From Mauremys mutica (Eukaryota; Chordata; Testudines; Geoemydidae): a stretch of DNA of 64,000 nt. Position numbers and translations under genes: made by a program. The notes below the pieces were generated by a model. That model saw nothing but the letters and a program-made list of their open reading frames with translations. It made no database searches and was not told the DNA's origin. Numbering within the stretch: position 1 is the stretch's first letter; each line of letters begins with the position of its first letter. Below are positions 42,351 to 52,208 of this stretch, one piece after another. The stretch is from positions 192,257,415 through 192,321,414 of the forward strand of contig NC_059074.1 in assembly GCF_020497125.1 (NCBI RefSeq), in the 5' to 3' direction.

Positions 42351-42739
42351 GACCACCCCTCTACACACATACATAGCAAAACTTCATAACTTCCCATACC
42401 GTGCTAGCACATATAATCAAACAGGATATTAATGTTCAACAGATCAAGACTTTTAAAATGACATCTCTCAAGGCAGACTTTGTACAAAACATATCATAAT
42501 TATATGACAGTGATCAATATGGGAGTTCCAGGGTGTTACTCTGAGGTACAGAGTGTCAGTCCTTTTTAGAAACAATTTTCAGTTGAGAAGTGAACATGGG
42601 TTCTGCTTTTCCTAAGATTCCAGGTTTTCATACTTTTATAAACAAACCACATTTGAATTTCAGTTCCCTGGCCCAATAACATTTATCTGCATCTTATATT
42701 TTTGTAGTTTCCTTTGAACTGTCTATCGGATATCCAGCA

Positions 42740-43011
42740 GCAATGATATATAAGATATAGGCCCATGTAATCCAGCAATGTTTAATTTAGTATGCATCTC
42801 TCTATCGTGCAATAATTCAGCAGGTTACTTTTGCATTGTGGCATGGTGCGTAGCCATGTAGATTTATACGTACTCATAATGAAGGTTGTCCACACTTTTC
42901 TTTCCAGCATAGCTGTCTGCAGACTTTCAAACTTCTATGGAATTGTTCAATTTCTCCATCAATTTGAGGGCAATAAATGATGATTTTCTATATCTAATGT
43001 TAAAGTGTCAT
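42740..43011 (-). pseudogene. standard gypsy integrase, distal part after CR1 interruption
   Basis: Broken minus frames read NGEIEQFHRSLK followed by sequence like the YRxTPHxTTxxSPAELLxGR region of integrase. This continues the integrase that stops at 44170, showing that the CR1 copy lies inside it. Confidence 0.6.
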
Positions 43012-44165
43012 AGACTCATAGAAGATTAGGTTTGGAAGAGACTTCAGGAGGTCATCTAGTCCAATCCCCTGCTCAAAACAGGACCAATCCCAACTAAATC
43101 ATCCCAGCCAGGGCTTTGTCAAGCCAGACCTTAAAAACCTCTAAGGATGGACTTGCCACCACCTCCCTAGGTAACCCATTCTAGTGCTTCACCCTCCTAG
43201 TGAAATAGCTGTTCCTAATACCCAACCTAGACCTCCCCCACTGCAACTTGGGACCATGGCTTCTTGTTCTGTCATCTGCCATCACTGAGAACAGCCTAGC
43301 TCCATCCTCTTTGGAACCTCGCTTCAGGTAGTTGAAGGCTGTTATCAAATCCCCCCTCACTCTTCTCTTCTGCAGACTAAATAAGCCCAGTTCCCTCCGC
43401 CTCTCCTTATAAGTCATGTGCCCCAGCCCCCTAATCATCTTCGTTGCCCGCCACTGTACTCTCTCCAATTTGTCCACATCCTTTCTGTAGTGGAAGAGCC
43501 CAAAACTGGACGCAACACTACAGGTGTGGCCTCACCAGTGCCGAATATAACCACTTCCCTCGATCTGATGCAATGCTTCTGCTAATGCAGCCCAATATGC
43601 CTTCAGCCTTCTTGGCAACAAGGGCACACTGTAGACTCATATCCAGCTTTTCATCCACTGTTATCCCCAGGTCATTTTCTGCAGAACTGCTGCTTAGCCA
43701 GTTGGTCCCCAGCCTGTAGCAGTGCATGGGATTCTTCCATCCTAAGTGCAGGGCTCTGCACTTGTCCTTGCTGAACCTCAGCAGATTTCTTTTGGCCCAA
43801 TCCTCCAATTTGTCTATGTCACTCTGGACCCTCCAATCTACCTCTCCCCCCAGCTTAGTGTCATCCATGAACTTGCTGAGGGTGCAATCTGTCCCATCAT
43901 CCAGATCATTAATGAGGATGTTGAACAAAACTGGCGCCAGGACCAACCCCTGGGGCACTCCGCTTGTTGCCGGATGCCAACTGGACATCGAGCCGTTGAT
44001 CACTACCTGTTGAGCCTGATGATCTAGACAGCTTTCTATCCACTTCATATTCCATTCATCCAATCCATACTTCTTTAACCTGCTGGTCAGAATACTGTGG
44101 GAGACCGTATCAAAAGTTTTGCTAAAGTCAAGGTATATCACGTCCACCACCTTCCCTATAGCCCC
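43012..44165 (-). mobile_element. CR1 LINE inserted in gypsy integrase
   Basis: The minus frame shows VIYLDFSKTFDTVSHSILTS, then GVPQGLVLAPVLFNILINDL, LSKFMDDTKLGG (altered YADD box), IDKLEDWAKRNLLRFSKDKC, and the CR1 C-terminus [20 protein letters not shown]. The 3' terminus carries 'tcatagactcatagaag' at 43012. It is 5'-truncated in RT, closely related to 4671-6168. Confidence 0.92.
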
Positions 44166-46950
44166 AGAGCCATTTATGTTCCCTTCTGCCAGAAAGGTTT
44201 TAAATTCCAGTGAGGAAAATTGTGTTCCATTGTCCAACACAAATTTTTTGGGTTCCCTTCCCTGCTAAAGACAGTCGACACAAACTTGATGAGTGTAGCA
44301 GAGGTGACATATAATAATAATAATGGACATATAATATCAGTGACAAGCTTTTCCCATGAGGCATCTGGAAGAAGAACAGGCTGAAATGGTGCCACATGCA
44401 TCACCACCATTTTGTCATGTAACTGGCTAGTAATGCATGTTTTTACAGCTGCTTTAACCTGGGCATGCATTCTCGGCTCCAATACAGGTCACATAGACAC
44501 TGTTTCATTCGGTCAGTCTCTTGATGTGTATCATGTGCCAGATGTATGAGTTTTGTCTGCAGTGTGTGTCTGATACAATCAACCAGTGAGTACCTCATAA
44601 TACCCATCCATCTTGTACAGAAATTTTTTGAGTACTCTACACTAGTAACGTGGCAAAGCTAGATCAAGCATTTGGGGTTGTGACACCATTTTGTTATCAA
44701 CTGTTCCTGCAATCTTTGTTGAATGGGACATGCTAAGCAAACAGCTTTGAATTAGTCCTGTGTAACGGCTCTGGGGGTGCCTGCTATAACTATATTGTCA
44801 TCATCTGTCTGTTCATCAGGGGAAGGCAAGGGCAGGCAGGACAAGCAATCAGCCATCACATTTTTAATTCCCAGCCTTTATTCTGTGACATACATGACAG
44901 ATAGCAGTCTTGCTGACCATCTTGCAATTTGGCCTCCCACTTATCCAAGTCCGTTAGAAGTTAACAGTGTCATCAAAGAGCTATGATCTGTATGCGACTT
45001 GAAAGTCTGGCCCCAGAGCTAAGTCCTCCATTTTTCCACAGTCCATAGCAAGCAAGTGCTTTATTTTCAACAGATGAATACTTCCTCTCAGCTTCTGTAA
45101 GCAAATTTAACAGTCTCCTCCATGTTGTCATCACGGATTTGAGTTAGTATTGCTCCCAGTCCATAGTCTGAGGCAAGGTCAAACAATGCAAGTGCTGGAC
45201 TATTTTCAATCAAATCTTTCACTGTTTCAGAACAACTTGTGCAACAGTCATCCAGGCCAAGCTCAAGATTCCCTGGAGTATGTTTGTAACGGTGACTGAA
45301 GTGTTGTTCAGAATAAACCTGGCATACCATGACGTAAAAGCTAAGAAAGCATGTAAAGTTTGTGTGTCTCTCGGAGGTGGTGTTTTGTAATCACCATGAT
45401 GTGGTCCAGGTCAGGTTTCAGTCCAGTTTTCCAAAATTATGTGCCCCAGAAATAACAACGCTGTTTGTCAGAGTTGGCATTTGGCCAAATTCAGTTTCAG
45501 CCCTGTTGTTTTGATGTGGTGTAGTACTGCATGGAAATGTTTTTCATGTTACTCACAAGCCTTCCGAAACACAATAATTTCATCCAAATAATACTGGATT
45601 CCAGGCTGATTCTTCAGAATAATTTACATCATTCTTTGGAAAGTGCTGGGTGCCAATATAAGTCCGTATGGTGCATGTTTCAAGTGGAATAGATCCTCAA
45701 GCATAATAAATGCTGTGAGGTTGCTCTGTCCTCCTGTAGTATAACTTGGTGATATGCATTCTGTAGATCGAGAGTAGAAAATATCTTTGTGCCACAAAGA
45801 TCCACCAATGCTTCTTCTGTGTGTGAGGGGATAGCTGTCAACCACAATGGCTTTATTAGGCTCCCTTCAGTCTGTGCTAGGACAAATACCTCCAGTCTCT
45901 CTACTGGTAAGACTCATTCAGATGATGCAATCTCTTCAACAACACCATTCTGTACTAATTTCTTAACCTCTTGTGCTACAGCATTCCTGACTGAGAATGG
46001 TAGAGAGGTAAATTCTGTCATACAGCTGTCACTTGAGGTCAAAATTTAATTTTGTGAGCAAATCCAAATGCACAGCCACGGGGCTCCTCTGTACCATCCT
46101 TGTTAAGAGCAGACACCAGAGTTTGTGCTGTAGTGGTACCAGGGAAACAAATCGCTGCTTAGGATAGCAGTACCGCTAGGCATAGGACAGAATTCTGCCG
46201 GTACACGTTATGTATCAGAAGTCACGGTTGCAGGTAGCGAACCAAGCACAGGGACGTGGTTCATCAAGTAGCACACTAGGTGTAAGCTCAGTTCAGTAAC
46301 TGACACATGTCCAAAGTATTGCAGGCAAATCAATTCAGGTAGTATAGAAACTGCTGAGCCAGTGTTCAACATTCATTCTACCACCTGGGGCTTCACTCCT
46401 GCTCCAGCAGAGACATGAACAGCACAAGTTATTTTATCCACAATGTTTGTGAAGCTGCTTCCATCCACACCCAATGCAGTAACCTCTGGCATGCTAACGG
46501 CACCTACTTGTTGATTAGGCTGGGTTGCTTCAGCAGACCTTAGGGAAATGTCCACTCTTTTTGCAGGCCACTGAGCTCCCTCTGCAAGCCTTCCTGTGTA
46601 TTCTGTAATGTGGTGTTACATTCACAGTGGTGACATTCTTTTCCTTGTGTGTTCTGAAATTGCTGGGCATGTTACTTCTCATTTACACTGCCTTTGTAAT
46701 TTTGCAGCTGCCTTGTTGTAGTCCAGATGTAGTGGTTGCCTGGCTTGCATCACATCTGCTGTACCTGAGCTCATTATTTTGACCTCCACCATCACCTACT
46801 CAATGTGATTAGCATTGGTTACAGTTCTGTAATGTCAATTCCGGTTCAAGCAGTAGGTGTTCTCTAATACGAGGCACAGCTCTTTTCTCCATGAGCTGAT
46901 CTCGAATAAATTTCATCTGCCATGTTGCCAAAATCACAGGTGACAATCAG
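44166..46950 (-). pseudogene. Ty3/gypsy polyprotein remnant, standard gene order
   Basis: Minus strand, 5' to 3' from high to low coordinates. A zinc-knuckle-like CKKSGHFPKVC lies near 46560, and a protease-region frame at 46373-46555. RT is at 45624-45845 (HLKHAPYGLILAPSTFQRMM). RNase H-type sequence is at 45088-45330 (SPALALFDLASDYGLGAILT). Integrase is at 44174-44482 (HAQVKAAVKTCITSQLHDK), ending LDNGTQFSSLEFKTFLAEGN where CR1 enters. The order RT-RNase H-integrase is the ordinary gypsy order, unlike the 12.6-23.4 kb element. Many stops: an old copy. Confidence 0.8.
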
Positions 46951-47830
46951 TTCCCTTAAAGCAGCAGTATATTGATCTGTCAATTCCCCTGGTTTCCACG
47001 CTGGTGGGATTTATAGCATGCAGCTACCACAGTGACTTTAGACACACACACAAAAATTAATGCAGTGAGCTGGATTGCTTTCATAGGTAATGAATACTGA
47101 TCTCTCACAACTGCCTAGGTTGCAACTTGACCAGCTAAAACTGAGCTCATGGTGTCTCACTGTATCTGCACTGGAAAACAGGTCAAGTTAGGACAGGCTT
47201 AGCTAGCACGTGTTAGCTGACCCTTGAGCTAAACTCAGCCACTTTTCCTAGCCAATACCAATCCAGAGAGAATTAAAAAATGGGTGATCTCTGTCTTAAA
47301 ATTTTGTGAGCTGGTTAATGTCTGCAACCAGAACAATTAACCCGTGAAAGACTGTTTGCTAGACTGGAACCGAGGCAGGTGGCCTCTAGAGAGAAGGATG
47401 ATACAGAACACCTGAAAGGAGAGGTTGTGTCTGTGACATGCTGTGGAGCTTAAGGCCTGGTCTACATGGGAAAGTTTTACTAGTTATGCAGGTGTAATTA
47501 TACTGGTATAACTCCTATATGGACACCCTTTTTCTGGTATAATAGTGACCTTTTTCAGTTTGCCTTAACCCCCTTCCCCAGTGACATAAGCTAAACTAAA
47601 AAAACCCAAAACTTATTTTGTTTTATATTTGTAACTTGCTACGTATCCTTTCAAATATAGATATTTGAAAAACAATAAAAAATAGTACAAAATCCTTCTT
47701 TACCCCTTCCACTTTTGACATTCTCTGCTTAGTAGCACATCACACTAACTACATTTACAGCATGTGTCAGTCACATTCAGTTCAAATCAATCTGTTTCAT
47801 ATATTTAATTCATTTGTGTAAGAGGCAATT
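46951..47830. other. no gene; short hAT-like repeat at ~47450-47570
   Basis: 'aaggcctggtctacatgggaaag ... tactggtataactcctatatgg' is another member of the 'aaggcctggtctac' family. Nothing else is recognised. Confidence 0.4.
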
Positions 47831-47834
47831 CAAA

Positions 47835-48045
47835 CAATTCATAGATTCCAAGGCCAGAAGTGATCATCTAGTCTGATCCCCTGTGTAACACAGGTCACAG
47901 AACTTCCCTGTATTTCACACTGGTGACACCCCTGCTGGAATCCTGTGTCCAGTCGTGGTGCCCACAATTCAAGACGGATGTTGATAAATTGGAGCGGGTT
48001 CAGAGTAGAGCTATGAGAAGATTAAGGAGTGACTTGATAATGAGC
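47835..48045. mobile_element. two CR1/L3-type LINE scraps
   Basis: 47840-47915 ('catagattccaaggccagaagtgatcatctagtctgatcccctg') resembles a minus-strand LINE tail. 47920-48040 ('ctgctggaatcctgtgtccag ... gttgataaattggagcgggttcagag') is plus-strand CR1 RT C-terminal sequence. Confidence 0.65.
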
Positions 48046-48124
48046 TCTTCAATTTAGCAGAGAAAGCTATAACACAATCCAATGACTGGCACAGCCATAT
48101 TTATATATTTATAAATAAATAAGA

Positions 48125-49070
48125 GGTGAAAACAGGGGGAGTTTGAGTGGGATGAGAAGGAAGGAGACAAGCCCCCATTCCATAGGGGGCAGTGAGTGAG
48201 TTCTTGTGGGTTTTTTCTTCTTTTTTTCAGTTTGCAGAGGCTGGTAGGGCATAGTGTTTTGTGAGAGAAGCAGAGTTCTGATTAGGGGTCTATAAAGGCA
48301 ACCAAGCAGCCATCCAGTGGCACAAGAACCAGCAAACAGAGCTGAAAACAGGGGTGTTTGAGTGGGAGGTTGGGGGAGGGAGTGTGTGGTGGTCTGTTTT
48401 TGGTTTAGTGTTCGTTTGGGGGTGGGATTTTGTTTGGGTTATTGTTTTTTTCTCCTTGACAGGAGCTTAGGTGGGAAGGCAGTGACAGATACAGCTGATA
48501 CAGAGGCAGCAGTGGCAGTGAGAAAAGGAATGGGAGAGACAATGAAGACAATCAGATGTGGAAGCTGCAGGATGTAAATTATCCTGGAGTGGATACACAA
48601 AAAGAGCTTGGTTTGTATGAAGTACCTCCTGTTAGACTAGATGGAAGAGAAGATCAGAGACTTGGAGATGCAAGTGGAAACTATGGTTGTTGAGTTTTGA
48701 TGGGGATTCAAGCAGATGATGGAGGGAAGACAAGAGAAGGCTGATGGGAAAAGTCAAGACTGGCAGATGCAAGCTGCACTGATGACTTCTGAGGGGAGAC
48801 TGCTGGGTGAGGAATGCAGCCACTGGAAGCATGTGACTATGAGAACCAGGCAGAGGGAAAGACCAGCTAATGAAGGAGTAATAAAGCTCAGGAATAGGTT
48901 TGCTGAGTTGGAAAATGAAGAAGGGGCACAGCAGGCAGTCACAGAAGGTGGGAGGTCAAGGAAGAAGAGAAGAACAGCTAGTCCTATAAGAAGAGGGGAA
49001 GGATACAGGATGACTCACAAAAGATTGCAAGTGTGAACAAAAGACAAGAGGACATGCAATCAGAAGGAAC
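48125..49070 (+). mobile_element. probable CR1 5' region and ORF1 remnant
   Basis: Two copies of 'gaaaacaggggg[t]gtttgagtggga' (48129 and 48343) look like 5'-UTR monomers. Downstream frames contain TIRCGSCRMYV and a charged segment (RNRFAELENEEGAQQAVTEG, RKKRR), resembling CR1-type ORF1. It is broken by stops. The assignment rests on resemblance only. Confidence 0.5.
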
Positions 49071-49079
49071 AGGAGGAAG

Positions 49080-49160
49080 CAGGGCCAGCTCCAGGCACCA
49101 GTGCAGCAAGCTGGTGCTTGGGGCAGCCCATGGAAGGGGGCAACATTTTGTAGCTGTGCG
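49080..49160. repeat. left end of a 'cagggccggctcc'-type hAT element
   Basis: 'cagggccagctccaggcaccagtgcagcaagc' is homologous to the start of the complete element at 55739. Its right end was not identified with a matching TSD. Confidence 0.5.
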
Positions 49161-49164
49161 TTTG

Positions 49165-49370
49165 ATTTTTCCTTCCTTAGTGAAGTGCTTTGAACTTTAT
49201 TGAAATCCATCCTGTCAATTTCGGACCAATTCTCCAATTTGTCCAATTTGGAATTCTTATCCTGTCTCCCAGAGTTCTAGCAACCTCTCCCAGTTTGGTG
49301 TCATCTGCAAATTTTATCAGCATACTCTCCAGTTCATTATCTACGTCTTTAATGAAAATATTCAATAGAG
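49165..49370 (-). mobile_element. CR1 LINE RT scrap (YADD region)
   Basis: The minus frame has NELESMLIKFADDTKLGEVA, the FADD catalytic box and its following DTKLG, with the next RT segment in another frame. The ends are undefined. Confidence 0.8.
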
Positions 49371-49984
49371 TGGCAGAAGTTTAAGATGAGACAGGAGGAA
49401 AGTTTAAGGTGAAACATGATGTAAAAGTCCACTGGGTACAGGTTACACTGAGACCAAGGGGGGTAAAAAGGGAGAAAAATCAATCTCTTCCCCTGTCTCC
49501 CCTCCAAAAAAAGGATTTTATTTCTCAAATTTACATAAAATGCTCTTATTATGAATTGTTTCAAAATAACAAAAGATCAATGGTATTAAAACTGTTGAGG
49601 AAAAAGTAGAATATGCTCTGTGACAAGAGGCTTCCTACCTGGTTCCAGTGTAGAAACATGGACAGTAAAAAAGAAAATGAGGTAACTGGACAGACAGGGG
49701 TTGCCCATGGCACAGTGCGAGTGGAAGGAAATCCTCATCTGCATTGTAACTTGATCCAGACCTCAGAAAGGAAAAGAAAAAACAAATTCCAAGTGAGCAA
49801 CATGCTTGAATTTGGGATACAAATTCATTGAGCACAATATGAACCCTAGGACATGTGCTAGTTAATAATTGCATCAAAATGTGCATGTTTGCTACTGTTT
49901 TTGTCAAAAGACGTGTTACAAGACATAGCAAAACTCTGCTTCACTGTTCACCATCTCAAATTACAGTCCAATATTCTGGACAAA

Positions 49985-51150
49985 GGCCCTCACCCTGACA
50001 AGCCCCACCTCCCCTGCATCTGTATCACCCGGATGAACCCTCCCCACCGAGCCCCAACCACCCCTGGACTCCTACCCAAATGAACCCCACCTCCCCTGCA
50101 CCCAGACACCCACACACACCCTGAGCTCCAACCACTTTCACTTGACCTCCCGCTGCAGAGTCCCATTGCTCCTGCACTTGGAACCTCCCTGTGCATCCAG
50201 ATCCCCCACTGAGCTGCCTGCACCCAGACTGCCCCATGCAGAACCTTCTTACCCCCCATCTGGATCCCCCCACACTAAGTCCCTCTGCACTTGGATCCTG
50301 CTGCCAGGCTGAGCCTCCCTGCCCACATCTGGTGTGCCTGGCGCAACGGGGGCAGAGCCCCAGGGTCTTTCTGAGGGAGGCATGGACCTTGTGCTGTCAG
50401 GGTTTGGTTCAGCCTCACTGCCAAGCCTCTGTCCCAGGGGAGCGTGGGAGGCTGCAGGGTATTCTCCCACCTCCATGCAGCCTGCCATGGTGGAGCTTCC
50501 ACATTTATTTATTTTTTAAAAATGGCAGAATTTTAAAATATTATGCACAGAATATGATGGAGAATTCCCTCGAGAATAGGAGGTGCTGTACAGCTGTGAT
50601 GGTGGGACTGTGAAGGGGGTGCTGGACAGTAGGGGATCTGTGGGTGGGGGAGCTGGGCAGGGGGTATGGTGTGCAGGGTACTGTGCAGCTCTGGTGGGAG
50701 GTCAGCGGGAGGGGTCTCTGGGCAGGGGGTTCTGGGCATAGCGGGTCCGGGGGCATTGGGCATAGGGATCTGTGAGGGAGGTCTCTGAGGAGCTGGGCAT
50801 AGGGATCTGTGAGGGAGGTCTCTGAGCAATGGGGAGCTGGGCATAGGGATCTGTGGGGCAAGTCTCTGGGCGAGGGGGTGCTGGGCATAAGGGCAAGGCA
50901 CTGGGCAGCAGTGCGGAAGGGGCATGCTGGCAGCACAGGGCTGGGCGGGCCAGTGTGCATCCAACAGTTGTGGATTTGTAAACAGTGCCCTTGTCCTGGG
51001 CTGGGTGGGGCCACTCCCGCTGCGCTGCGCCTCATTGCCCCCAATCGGCCCCTCACTCTGCAGACCACCCCACATCACATGCCTTATTTCCCCAATGGGG
51101 GCTCACAAATATGTTTGGCGCCAGGCCCACAAAAAGTTAATCCGGCCCTG
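49985..51150. repeat. C/G-rich tandem-like repeat region
   Basis: 49985-50400 is C-rich with loosely repeated 'ctgcacccagac' phrases. 50700-50900 contains three to four copies of a ~45-bp unit 'gagctgggcatagggatctgtgagggaggtctctgag'. Long open frames here (for example 50533-51078 minus) come from the repeat and show no protein-like sequence. 'tccggccctg' at 51141-51150 looks like a hAT right end. Confidence 0.6.
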
Positions 51151-51568
51151 GGCCCAACATGCTGGAATTGACCCCTCCCTGCACCAGCCTTATTGAATCT
51201 GGCCCACGGCATTTCCCTTCTTCTAGTCTCTTAGAGCAGAACTTCAGTGGAGTGAGCTGATGGCAAATACACACAGTGAACGGAGAAGGAGGAGGAGAGA
51301 GCACATTCCTCTGCCGACAGCTTGCAGGAAAAGAGCAGAAGTGCTGGAGTGTAAATCTAATTCCAGGAAATCATGCAGAAAAGCGAACAGACAGACACTA
51401 TTTCAGTCTGTGTTACAGGGTCACAAAGATCTCGGAGCATTTTAGACATTTCTGCAGCAATATTTAAAGTAGGTAACTGAGAGCCCCGGATGGACTCCCG
51501 CCCATAGGAACAGCTCTCAAGAAAAACAACAGAGCCATCACCCAGAGCAATTGAGGGCTGACACTCAC

Positions 51569-51690
51569 CTTCCTGCTGGATCCTACAGGGAAGGACAGAG
51601 GCTGGTGGCGGAGGAAGGGCTCCCAGCTACAGCTGCACGTCTGACTTCAGTCTGTTCAGACAACTATTGCATAAAGTACAACAATTTTAT
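51569..51690 (-). other. possible first (non-coding) exon, minus strand
   Basis: On the minus strand, a unique sequence ends at 51569 in a consensus donor, gcaggaag|gtgagtgtc, and is preceded (51692-51742) by two ISRE-type elements. No ATG-initiated frame continues through it. It could be the 5' exon of the BTN-like gene 12.7 kb downstream or of an unrelated gene; neither is proven. The right boundary is arbitrary. Confidence 0.35.
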
Positions 51691-51691
51691 A

Positions 51692-51702
51692 GAAACTGAA
51701 AC
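51692..51702 (+). promoter_or_regulatory. ISRE-type site (GAAACTGAAAC)
   Basis: A perfect GAAANNGAAAC match, the binding site of IRF/ISGF3 factors. Paired with a second site 40 bp away. Confidence 0.5.
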
Positions 51703-51731
51703 ATTCTCCAGGCACCCAGCAGCTTCCAACT

Positions 51732-51742
51732 GAAAGTGAAAC
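51732..51742 (+). promoter_or_regulatory. ISRE-type site (GAAAGTGAAAC)
   Basis: A second perfect GAAANNGAAAC match in the same orientation, immediately upstream of the possible minus-strand first exon. Confidence 0.5.
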
Positions 51743-51749
51743 CACTGCT

Positions 51750-52200
51750 GGTAAATTACTGGAATCTCATTTATGATAAACAGCTAAAAGACTTAAAGAA
51801 ACACACACACAGTCCTGCAGCAGTGACAGTTTTAGTTTTTAAGGCTTTTTCCCCTGCTTGCTCAGAGTCACTGTCACAACAATCAATGGTATTTCTGTCG
51901 AACACACATGCCAAGGCTTTCTGCCCCCACGAGCACAACACGTTTCTGACTGAAGGAATGTGCCAGAGGGGTGCAGTGCAGAACTAATCAGACCTCAGCA
52001 GCAGACCTTGGCCAAGGCAGGAAACCTGCGGTTCCAAGTAATTAACAAGTTTTCTGGTGCAAAATAAAACCAATTCTCTGAGACACAGGCCACATTCTCC
52101 TTCCACAGTAGGGAATAAACAACAAGAGACATACTCTGCCTGGCCTTCACGCAGTCTGGGTCATGTAAGCTCAGACGGGCTTTCCCTTCCTGCTGGCATG
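51750..52200. other. no gene recognised
   Basis: Unique-looking sequence between the ISRE pair and the hAT transposon; nothing assigned. Confidence 0.3.
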
Positions 52201-52208
52201 GCCTAGAT

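Noticed and set aside
50533..51078. 181- and 175-codon minus-strand open frames
   Set aside because: Produced by the ~45-bp minisatellite; the translated sequence is repetitive and proline-rich without a domain.
38900..51560. IgV exon for the BTN-like gene
   Set aside because: No minus-strand frame of suitable length shows Cys, Trp and a DxGxYxC pattern with AG/GT borders.
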